Below, piece after piece: positions 15,920 through 21,982 of a stretch of DNA of 40,583 nt (within the stretch, counting starts at the first letter, position 1; every line of letters begins with the position of its first letter). The stretch comes from Myxococcota bacterium (lineage in GTDB: Bacteria > Myxococcota > B64-G9), in the NCBI GenBank assembly GCA_022710975.1, contig JAKLGA010000011.1, positions 241,842-282,424 on the forward strand, in the 5' to 3' direction. The notes under the pieces are model-generated. The model did no database searches. It saw only the letters and a program-made list of their open reading frames with translations, and was not told where the DNA came from. Both the position numbers and the translations under genes were made by a program.

Positions 15920-16873
15920 CTACTTCTTCTTCGAGGACTTCTTCGGGACCGGCTTCTTGGGAGCTGGCCTCTTCGGGGCCGGCTTCTTCGGGGTGGACCT
16001 CTTGGGGACCGGCTTCTTGGGAGCTGGCCTCTTCGGGGCCGGCTTCTTCGGGGCCGGCCTGGTCGCGGTCCTGGCGGTGGGGGCCGGCGCCGCGGGCGTG
16101 GAGGTGATCTTCGGGGCCGCGGGCGCCCTGGGGGCGGCCGCGCTCGGCCTGGGGGGCGCGCCCGGCGGGCCGAACCCGGTCACGCGCTCGAGGATCTCGA
16201 GATCCTGGTCGGTGACCACGGCCAGGCGGCGCGCGCCGTCCGGGAGCACCAGCCGGAGCATGCGCCGGCCGTCCAGGGACTCCAGCCCGTAGCCGCCGGC
16301 CAGGGCGATCTGGACGGCCAGGTCCGCGAGCCGAGGGGTCAGGGCGTCGTGCCGCCGGCCGATCGGCAGGAAGAGCTCCAGCACCTGGCCGGCGGGGGAG
16401 CTGTCCTCGGCCGCGCCCACCAGGACGCGCAGCAGGTGGCTGGCCGTCTGGGCCAGGTCGCCGTGCGCCGTCCGCAGCGCGTCGGGCTCGAGCTTCGCGG
16501 CCAGGGGCTCCAGCCGGCCGTCGGGGCGGACCCGCAGCGAGCGGGCCTGGCAGACGAAGCCCAGCTCGCCGTCCGCGCGCCGCACCACCTCCTCGCGGGC
16601 CACCAGCTCGTGCACCAGCACGGCGGCCCCCAGCCGCGCGGCCAGCTCCCGCACCAGCGGCATCTGGCTGATCGGCTGGCGCTCGACGAACACCCAGCGC
16701 CCGCGCCCCGGGTGCTCCTGGACGCGGACCCGCAGGTGCTCGCCCTCCGCCTCGGGATCCTCGGGCGGCGCGACCCAGCCGCGCTCGGCGAACAGCCCGC
16801 TCACGATCCGCGCGAGCTGCGCCAGATCGTGCTCCGTGGTGCCCACTGCCGTGCCCACCAGCGTCTCGACCAT
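15920..16873 (-). CDS. Hypothetical protein with a Lys/Pro/Ala repeat tail
   Basis: A 317-residue protein of unknown function with no signal peptide. Residues 1-235 look like a compact alpha/beta domain or a pair of them (EHLRVRVQEHPGRGRWVFVERQ, MLRLVLPDGARRLAVVTDQDLEILERVTGFG). An Ala/Pro linker follows. The last ~46 residues repeat PAPKKPAPKRPAPKKPVPK, strongly basic and resembling the tails of bacterial histone-H1-like proteins. Such tails usually bind DNA or RNA without sequence preference. The ATG at 16873 follows GAGGGGAGGAG. The function of the folded part cannot be deduced. It is downstream of, and in the same direction as, the ABC genes, with 79 bases between. Confidence 0.7.
   Translation of the reverse strand: MVETLVGTAVGTTEHDLAQLARIVSGLFAERGWVAPPEDPEAEGEHLRVRVQEHPGRGRWVFVERQPISQMPLVRELAARLGAAVLVHELVAREEVVRRADGELGFVCQARSLRVRPDGRLEPLAAKLEPDALRTAHGDLAQTASHLLRVLVGAAEDSSPAGQVLELFLPIGRRHDALTPRLADLAVQIALAGGYGLESLDGRRMLRLVLPDGARRLAVVTDQDLEILERVTGFGPPGAPPRPSAAAPRAPAAPKITSTPAAPAPTARTATRPAPKKPAPKRPAPKKPVPKRSTPKKPAPKRPAPKKPVPKKSSKKK
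15945..16053 (-). repeat. 60-bp-period direct repeat coding the Lys/Pro tail
   Basis: A 49-base stretch at 15945-15993 recurs exactly at 16005-16053, a 60-base (20-codon) period. It encodes the PAPKKPAPKR-type tail. Exact identity at the DNA level suggests recent duplication or gene conversion. Confidence 0.85.
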
Positions 16874-16952
16874 GACTCCTCCCCTCGGCCGGTCGGCCGA
16901 CCCAGGCAGTGTACTACGGAACCAGGAGAAAAAAGGAAGTCGGCATGCCCGC

Positions 16953-17885
16953 TCAGGTCGCCTTGAGGACCGCGTCCTCGAGGCTGGTGCCCTTCTGCAG
17001 GCCGACGAAGTTCACCCCCTGCGCCACCAGGATCCCGATGAACTCGGCGGAGGCCTCGTCGATACCCTTCTGATCCACGCGCACGGTGAGCTGCAGCTTG
17101 CGCTCCACCGGGCGGACCTCCGCGGCGCTCACGTAGGCCAGCGCGCGGAAGGGCGCGGCCAGGGCGTCCTTGGGTGCCTCGGCCAGGGTGAACACCACCA
17201 CGGCCTCGCGCCGGGTCAGCTCGTCCATGCGGCGCTGCTCCACGATGCGGCCGGCCTTGATGATGGCCACGTGCGAGCACAGCGCCTCGATGTCGGGCAT
17301 GTCGTGCGACGAGATGAGGAAGGTGCGCTTGCCGCTCTCGCCCTGGACGAGCAGGCGGATGGCGCGGGCCTGGGCCGGGTCCAGCCCGGCGATGGGCTCG
17401 TCGAGCAGCACCACCGCGGGGTCGCCGATCAGCGCCTGGGAGATGGCCACCCGCTTGGCCATGCCGTGCGACAGCTTGTCCGGGTGGCGCCCGACGCAGT
17501 CGGCCATGCCGGTCAGCGTCAGCACCCGCAGCACCTCGCGCCTGGCGTCCTCGGCCGAGAAGCCCTGCAGCCGGGCGCACAGCGCCATCTGCCGGTCCAG
17601 CGGGACGCCCTTGCGCCAGGACGCGTCCTGGGGCAGCACCGCCAGCCGCCCGCGCAGGCGCTCGGCGCCGTGCTCCTCGCCCAGCACCCGCACCCGCCCG
17701 GCGCTCGGGCGCAGGAAGCCCGAGATGATGGAGAACAGCGTGGTCTTGCCGGCCCCGTTGGGCCCGACCAGGCCGAAACAGCTGCCCCTCGGGATGGAGA
17801 GCTCCACGCCGGCCAGGGCCTGGACCGCGCCGAAACGCTTGTGCACGCCCTCGACGACGACGGCCGCGTCGTTGCTCTGGTGCAT
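16953..17885 (-). CDS. ABC transporter ATP-binding protein
   Basis: A 310-residue ATPase. Walker A is GPNGAGKTT (Lys47), the ABC signature is LSHGMAKRVAI (usual form LSGGQ), Walker B is AVVLLDEPIAGLDP, and the switch His lies in LISSHD. After the nucleotide-binding domain (about 8-220) comes a ~90-residue C-terminal extension as in exporters of the CcmA/NatA/DrrA type. It starts three bases after the permease stop, so the two form one unit. Substrate unknown; such ABC-2 pairs export drugs, polysaccharides, sodium or membrane components. The frame is open upstream, but the ATG at 17885 is the natural start after the permease. Confidence 0.9.
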   Translation of the reverse strand: MHQSNDAAVVVEGVHKRFGAVQALAGVELSIPRGSCFGLVGPNGAGKTTLFSIISGFLRPSAGRVRVLGEEHGAERLRGRLAVLPQDASWRKGVPLDRQMALCARLQGFSAEDARREVLRVLTLTGMADCVGRHPDKLSHGMAKRVAISQALIGDPAVVLLDEPIAGLDPAQARAIRLLVQGESGKRTFLISSHDMPDIEALCSHVAIIKAGRIVEQRRMDELTRREAVVVFTLAEAPKDALAAPFRALAYVSAAEVRPVERKLQLTVRVDQKGIDEASAEFIGILVAQGVNFVGLQKGTSLEDAVLKAT

Positions 17886-17887
17886 GG

Positions 17888-18742
17888 CTACAGATCCCTC
17901 TTCTGGGTGACCCACACGGCCGCGCCCAGGAACACGCCCGTGTAGATCAGCATGGCCACCCCGGCCAGCGCCACCTGGGAGGGCGCGCCGATCATCAGGT
18001 CGTAGCGCAACGGGTTGGGCAGCAGGTAGCGGAACACGCGCAGGCCGTCGTTGATCCAGCCGCCCACCCCGCCCAGGAGCCAGACCCCCATGTAGGTCCC
18101 CAGCCCCATGGTGGCCGACAGCAGCGGGCTGCCAGTGACCACGCCGCAGAAGGTCATCAGCGCGATGAGCGGCAGTGACAGCAGCAGCAGGGCCGCGGTG
18201 AACCACAGCCCGTCGAGCACCACCAGGGCGGGGCCGTGGTGCTCGTCGAGGATCAGCCCGGTCGCGGTGGCGCCCACGCCCAGCAGCACGATCAGCGTCC
18301 CCCAGAACAGGTAGGTGCCCAGGTAGCGGCCGATGACGAGGTTCAGCCGGGTGGTGCGCGGCAGCAGGAAGCGGATGCCCTTGCCGGAGATGTCGGAGGC
18401 GTTCTGATCGAGCGCCGCCACCATGGTGAACATCGGCGTGGCGAAGGCCACCGCCAGGTAGAGCGTGGTGATGAACGGCGAGTGCTCCTGGAACAGGCGC
18501 TGCATCACGCTCTGGTCCAGGTCCGCCGCCCACTGCACGATCGCCAGCAGGATGGACTCCTCCTGGGTGTAGCTCCCGGAGGCCAGGCTGTTGAGCGTGC
18601 CCGCGAAGTCGGCCACCTTGGACACGCACCACAGCGCGTACATGCCCAGGAACAGGAGCGCCAGCATGCCCGGCCCCGAGCGCAGCAGGAGCTTGAGCTC
18701 GTAGACGGCCAGGATCTTCAGGTCGCGGGGGTTCAGCGTCAT
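17888..18742 (-). CDS. ABC-2 type transporter permease
   Basis: A 284-residue membrane protein with about six hydrophobic helices (for example MLALLFLGMYALWCVSKVA, YLGTYLFWGTLIVLLGVGATATG, LLLLSLPLIALMTFCGVVTG, VALAGVAMLIYTGVFLGAAV). It has the N-terminal first-helix-plus-long-loop pattern of ABC-2 permeases. The ATG at 18742 follows GAGGGCGAG; longer readings upstream lack hydrophobic character and overlap the promoter region. It is the first gene of a two-gene operon with the ATPase. A good promoter lies 30-60 bases upstream. Confidence 0.85.
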   Translation of the reverse strand: MTLNPRDLKILAVYELKLLLRSGPGMLALLFLGMYALWCVSKVADFAGTLNSLASGSYTQEESILLAIVQWAADLDQSVMQRLFQEHSPFITTLYLAVAFATPMFTMVAALDQNASDISGKGIRFLLPRTTRLNLVIGRYLGTYLFWGTLIVLLGVGATATGLILDEHHGPALVVLDGLWFTAALLLLSLPLIALMTFCGVVTGSPLLSATMGLGTYMGVWLLGGVGGWINDGLRVFRYLLPNPLRYDLMIGAPSQVALAGVAMLIYTGVFLGAAVWVTQKRDL

Positions 18743-18773
18743 CGGCTCGCCCTCGGGTTGAACGGCGGGGGGC

Positions 18774-18802
18774 AGTCTATCCGCCCCGCGCCCGGCCTTC
18801 AA
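18774..18802 (-). promoter_or_regulatory. Promoter for the ABC exporter operon
   Basis: On the reverse strand TTGAAG (18802-18797), a 17-base spacer, then TAGACT (18779-18774): four of six matches in each box. It implies a leader of about 25 bases with a GAGG-type ribosome site, and supports the permease start at 18742. Confidence 0.5.
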
Positions 18803-18853
18803 GCACCCCGACGGGGTGGACGGCCCGCCCGCGCGGGGTGTAGGCTCGGGTCC

Positions 18854-19510
18854 ATGCGACCGCCTCCCACCGCCTGGCTGCCCGTCCTGGGCCTGCTGCT
18901 CGCCCTGGGCCCGGGGGCCTGCTGCCACCTCAACCGCCTGGCCAGCCTGTCCGCGCCGCTCGGCGAGGTGTCGGTCGAGGCCGCCAACCTCGGCTCGGCC
19001 TTCCTCGTCCTGGAGCGGCGGGCGGATCGGGCCGAGGGCGTGGTCATGCGCGGGGGCGGCGGCCTGAGCAACGTCTTCAACCGCTACCACCGGGCGGTGG
19101 AAGCACTCGGGGACGGGCGCCTGGCCGAGGGGCTGAGCGTCTCGCTGGCCGTCGCGCTCGAGCGCAGCCTGGGCTGGGCGGCCGCGGAGGGTGAGCGCAG
19201 CGCCATGCTGCGGGCCGAGGTGGAGGAGCTGCGTATCCTGGCCACCGATCCCGCCGCCAGCGTCCAGGTGCGCTGGCAGGTCTGGGCCGAGCTGCGGGAC
19301 GCGGGCGGCGAGGTGCTGTGGCGCGACTGCCTGGAGGTCGAGCGGCCCGTCCAGGGGCTGAGCCTGGAGCGGCTGCTGGTGGCCGACGACGACGAGCGCG
19401 CGCGGGTGCAGGCGGCCCTGGCCCGCGAGATGGCGGACGCCATCGCGGACAGGCTCCGCGCGGACGCCCGGCCCGGGGCGAGCGCGCCGGGCGGGGAGGG
19501 GAAGCCATGA
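18854..19510 (+). CDS. Putative lipoprotein of unknown function
   Basis: A 218-residue protein. The ATG at 18854 opens a signal peptide with hydrophobic core and LGPGACC (Cys23 as the likely lipidated residue, though the position -3 residue is unusual). The body alternates beta-like and helical segments, and the last part (WAELRDAGGEVLWRDCLEVERPVQG, then a helix ALAREMADAIADRLRAD) resembles small outer-membrane assembly or transport-auxiliary lipoproteins such as the LptE or PqiC types. This is only a resemblance of pattern. It is divergent from the ABC operon. Its stop overlaps the start of the PilZ gene by four bases (ATGA), so the two are coupled. Confidence 0.7.
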   Translation: MRPPPTAWLPVLGLLLALGPGACCHLNRLASLSAPLGEVSVEAANLGSAFLVLERRADRAEGVVMRGGGGLSNVFNRYHRAVEALGDGRLAEGLSVSLAVALERSLGWAAAEGERSAMLRAEVEELRILATDPAASVQVRWQVWAELRDAGGEVLWRDCLEVERPVQGLSLERLLVADDDERARVQAALAREMADAIADRLRADARPGASAPGGEGKP

Positions 19511-19875
19511 GCGAGCGGCCGGGGAGCGGCGTCAAGGAGCGGCGCGCGGCCTTCCGCGTGCCCGTGTGCCTGCCGGTGATGGCCGAGTGCGAGGCCTTCA
19601 GCCGGGGCTTCGTGACCAAGGATGTGTCCGAGAGCGGCATCTACCTGATCGGCGAGCTGGAGGCGGGCCCCGGCCAGGTGCTCAGCGTGGAGCTGCGCCT
19701 GCCCGCGGGGCTGGGCACGGTGCGCGCCGCCGCCAGCGCGGTGCGGCTGCAGGCCGACACCCCCCGCGGCGTGGGCCTGACCTGGATCCGGCTCGGGGCG
19801 GCCGAGCTGGCGCGCCTGCGGGACCTGGACCGGCGCTGGCAGGCGGCCTTCCCGCCCCGCGCGCCGCGGCCCTGA
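19507..19875 (+). CDS. PilZ domain protein (c-di-GMP binding)
   Basis: A 122-residue single-domain protein. The two c-di-GMP binding motifs are present: R-x(3)-R in KERRAAFRVPV and (D/N)-x-S-x(2)-G in KDVSESGIYL. The remaining sequence gives the six-strand barrel pattern (VLSVELRLPAGLGTVRAAASAVRLQ, then GVGLTWIRL). PilZ proteins relay c-di-GMP level to motility, secretion or polysaccharide output; the partner here is not shown. Translationally coupled to the upstream lipoprotein gene. Confidence 0.85.
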   Translation: MSERPGSGVKERRAAFRVPVCLPVMAECEAFSRGFVTKDVSESGIYLIGELEAGPGQVLSVELRLPAGLGTVRAAASAVRLQADTPRGVGLTWIRLGAAELARLRDLDRRWQAAFPPRAPRP

Positions 19876-19882
19876 TCCGTGC

Positions 19883-19912
19883 TTGACAGGTGGGTGGGGG
19901 CCGTGCAGGAAT
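19883..19912 (+). promoter_or_regulatory. Candidate infA promoter
   Basis: A perfect -35 box TTGACA (19883-19888) is followed 18 bases later by a weak -10, AGGAAT (three of six). It lies between the PilZ stop and infA and implies a leader of about 65 bases containing the hairpin at 19918-19940. Confidence 0.4.
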
Positions 19913-19917
19913 AGGCC

Positions 19918-19940
19918 GGCCCGGGCTTCCCGCCCGGGCC
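19918..19940 (+). promoter_or_regulatory. Perfect 9-bp GC hairpin in the infA leader
   Basis: GGCCCGGGC, loop TTCCC, GCCCGGGCC: nine uninterrupted GC pairs, 45 bases before the infA start codon. No T-run follows, so it is not a standard terminator. It could control mRNA stability or translation, or attenuate read-through from the PilZ gene. Confidence 0.45.
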
Positions 19941-19985
19941 GAGAGAGGCTCGTGCACCGGGCCGAAGGCGTTCGTGAGGAGGAGC

Positions 19986-20225
19986 ATGGCCGCGGAGAAC
20001 CAGACCCCCAACGGTGAAGAAGGCTTCGAGGTCGAAGGAACCGTCAAGGAGGTCCTGCCCGGCGGCATGTACCGGGTGGAGCTCGACGGCGGGCCCGTCG
20101 TCCTCGCTTACGTCTGCGGCAAGATGCGCAAGCACTACATCCGTATCGTGCTCGGCGACCGGGTCAGGGTCGCCTTCTCCCCCTACGGCCCGCAGCGCGG
20201 CCGGATCATCTACCGCTCCCGCTGA
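19986..20225 (+). CDS. infA: Translation initiation factor IF-1
   Basis: A 79-residue OB-fold protein that binds the 30S A site during initiation. The signatures are EVEGTVKEVLPGGMYRVELDGGPVVLAYVCGKMRKHYIRIVLGDRVRVAFSPYG and GRIIYRSR, matching the usual GKMRK-x-YIRI core. The ATG at 19986 follows GAGGAGG; the longer frame from 19890 would include the leader hairpin and is rejected. About seven residues longer at the N-terminus (AENQTPNGEEG) than the 72-residue E. coli protein. It stands alone rather than beside ribosomal-protein or secY genes. Confidence 0.95.
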   Translation: MAAENQTPNGEEGFEVEGTVKEVLPGGMYRVELDGGPVVLAYVCGKMRKHYIRIVLGDRVRVAFSPYGPQRGRIIYRSR

Positions 20226-20231
20226 TCCAGC

Positions 20232-20247
20232 GCGGCCCCCCGGCCGC
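20232..20247. other. GC inverted repeat between convergent infA and HTH genes
   Basis: GCGGCC, loop CCCC, GGCCGC lies just past the infA stop, in the 45-base gap before the convergent gene. It might help to end transcription from either side, but there is no T-run. Confidence 0.3.
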
Positions 20248-20270
20248 CGCGGCGCCCCGGCGCGCGGTGC

Positions 20271-20624
20271 TCAGAAGCCCCGGCTGCGGCGCAGCATCGC
20301 CTCGCGCACGAGCTGCAGGTTGAAACGCCACTCCCCGTCGACCTTGACGCCGGGGATCTGCCCGCCCTGGACCATCTTGCGCACCTGCAGCAGCGGCTGG
20401 TGGAGCTCCTGGGCCAGCTGGGCCATGTCGATGAGGTCCACCTGCGGCGCGGGCGCCGGCGGGGCCTTCGGCGCGGGCGGCTCGGCCGGCGCGGCGGGCT
20501 TGGCCGGCGCGGCGGGCTTGGCCTCCGCCTTCGGCTTGGCGGCCGCCTTCTTGGCCGGGGCCTTGGCGGGCTTCGCGCCCTTCGGGGGGGTCGACTTCGC
20601 GGGGCTCTTCTTGGTCGGGCTCAT
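20271..20624 (-). CDS. Helix-turn-helix (excisionase/MerR-like) protein with histone-H1-like N-terminal tail
   Basis: A 117-residue protein in two parts. Residues 1-60 are almost only Lys, Ala and Pro (KKSPAKSTPPKGAKPAKAPA), like eukaryotic H1 and bacterial H1-like tails. Residues 65-110 (DMAQLAQELHQPLLQVRKMVQGGQIPGVKVDGEWRFNLQLV) fit the winged-helix domain of excisionase-type DNA-binding proteins: an LAQEL first helix, a recognition helix, then the G-x(2)-PG-x-KV-DGEWRF wing. No integrase or phage gene lies nearby, so it is probably a chromosomal regulator or nucleoid-associated protein. It follows the TPR gene by 39 bases and is probably cotranscribed with it. Confidence 0.75.
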   Translation of the reverse strand: MSPTKKSPAKSTPPKGAKPAKAPAKKAAAKPKAEAKPAAPAKPAAPAEPPAPKAPPAPAPQVDLIDMAQLAQELHQPLLQVRKMVQGGQIPGVKVDGEWRFNLQLVREAMLRRSRGF

Positions 20625-20663
20625 GTTCCTCTCCGTGTCCGTGGTTCGGGTCCTCCGCGCGGC

Positions 20664-21821
20664 CTACATCAGGTCGCGCAGGATGGCCATGGCGTCACGC
20701 AGATCGTCTGCGCCGCCCAGGTTCAGCAGATCCTCGATGCGGCTCAAGTGGGTCTGCACGCGCTGCAGGATGGCGGTCTCCTCGACGTGCGGCGTCTCCA
20801 GGGACGGGCGCGCGGCGGCCACCGCGCGGAACTCGGTCAGGGAGCCGGGCGCGTCCAGGCACTCGAGCAGCGCCATCCCCAGGTGGAAACGGGGGATCGC
20901 GGTCGGGTCCTTGGCGACGGCCTCGCGCAGGTTGCGCACCGCCTTCTCCAGATCGCCGCGCTTGAGGTACACCACCCCGAGTGTGTCGCGGATGAAGCCG
21001 TTCGCGTTGCGATCCGGGAACACGTCCAGCGCCTTGCGCGCCAGCCGGGTGGCCTCCTCGAGCCGCGCCCCGCGCTTGGCCAGCACGTAGGCCAGCTCGT
21101 TCAGCAGCATGGCCAGGGCGTAGGGATCCTTGGGCTCGAGGGCCAGCCCCTGCTCGAGCCAGCCGGCGGCCTCCTCGTGCAGCCCGAGCACGTTGTCCAC
21201 CGAGCCCAGCGCCAGGAACAGGTAGGGCTCCTTCTTCTCCTCGTCGGCCAGCAGGGCGAGCTCGCGCCGGCAGCGGGACGGGTCCAGGGCCGAGCCGGCC
21301 GTCCACACGTCCAGCAGGTGGTAGCCCTTCTGCGGCTGGATGCGGTAGGCCAGCTTGGAGAGCGAGTAGGCGCGATCGAGCTGGCCCAGGCGGAAGGAGC
21401 CCATGGCCTTCTCGATCAGCTTCTCCGTGGTGATGGCGCCCGAGTCGAGCTCCGAGTCGGGCATGGGCGCGGCGCCGGGCCGCCGCCCGCGCAGGGCCGC
21501 CTCGGCCCCGTACAGGGACTCCGAGATGATGAGGATCTCCAGGTTCCAGGGGTCGAGCTGCTCGGCCTGGCCGATCGAGCGGCGGGCCTCGTCCAGATCC
21601 CCCAGGCGCAGCGCCACCTCGGTGAGCAGCCGCAGGCCGGGCACCGACTCCCGGAACTTCGCCAGGAAGGCGCGCAGCGCCTCCCGGGCGGCCTCCAGCT
21701 CCGCGATCCAGGCGGGGCTCGCCGCGCCGGTGGGGCGCTGGCGCAGCAGCTCCACCACCCTGGCGAACAGGGCGCGCTGGCCCTCGTCCAGGGCGGTCGG
21801 CTCCGGGTCCCGGGCGCTCAT
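20664..21821 (-). CDS. TPR repeat protein
   Basis: A 385-residue cytoplasmic protein with no signal peptide. It has several TPR-type helix pairs, clearest at about 60-95 (VALRLGDLDEARRSIGQAEQLDP), 205-245 (LGLHEEAAGWLEQGLALEP) and 275-315 (TLGVVYLKRGDLEKAVRNLREAVAKDP). These repeats mediate protein-protein contact; no enzymatic motif is seen. I chose the ATG at 21821 because GGAGGAGA precedes it and because the alternative at 21854 overlaps the -10 box of the predicted promoter. It is the first gene of a probable two-gene unit with the helix-turn-helix protein. Confidence 0.8.
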   Translation of the reverse strand: MSARDPEPTALDEGQRALFARVVELLRQRPTGAASPAWIAELEAAREALRAFLAKFRESVPGLRLLTEVALRLGDLDEARRSIGQAEQLDPWNLEILIISESLYGAEAALRGRRPGAAPMPDSELDSGAITTEKLIEKAMGSFRLGQLDRAYSLSKLAYRIQPQKGYHLLDVWTAGSALDPSRCRRELALLADEEKKEPYLFLALGSVDNVLGLHEEAAGWLEQGLALEPKDPYALAMLLNELAYVLAKRGARLEEATRLARKALDVFPDRNANGFIRDTLGVVYLKRGDLEKAVRNLREAVAKDPTAIPRFHLGMALLECLDAPGSLTEFRAVAAARPSLETPHVEETAILQRVQTHLSRIEDLLNLGGADDLRDAMAILRDLM

Positions 21822-21852
21822 GCCGATCTCTCCTCCAGCGGCATCCGGCCCC

Positions 21853-21880
21853 ATCAGACCACGTTGCGACCCGGTGTCAA
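21853..21880 (-). promoter_or_regulatory. Promoter for the TPR/HTH gene pair
   Basis: On the reverse strand a perfect TTGACA (21880-21875), a 16-base spacer, then TCTGAT (21858-21853, four of six). It rules out the ATG at 21854 as a start and gives about 25 bases of leader before the ATG at 21821. Confidence 0.5.
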
Positions 21881-21931
21881 GCGGGCGGCGGCGCGCGGGC
21901 CGCCAGCCCGCGGGGCCTCCTGGCGGGTCGC

Positions 21932-21960
21932 TTGACCGGGGCGCGGCCGGCAGGCAATAT
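21932..21960 (+). promoter_or_regulatory. Candidate glgP promoter
   Basis: TTGACC (21932-21937, five of six), a 17-base spacer, then CAATAT (21955-21960, three of six). The predicted transcript starts about 16 bases before the ATG and keeps the GGAGGG ribosome site. It is divergent from the TPR gene promoter about 50 bases away. Confidence 0.42.
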
Positions 21961-21982
21961 CGTCCCCCAACTGGAGGGCAGC

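Noticed and set aside
16925-16945. A-rich run (T-rich on the reverse strand) after the ABC operon as a terminator
   Set aside because: The T-run is present, but no stem with a loop precedes it; GGCATGCC is self-complementary without a loop.
20271-20624. Phage excisionase gene marking a prophage
   Set aside because: No integrase, attachment-site repeats or phage genes are near; the flanking genes are chromosomal.
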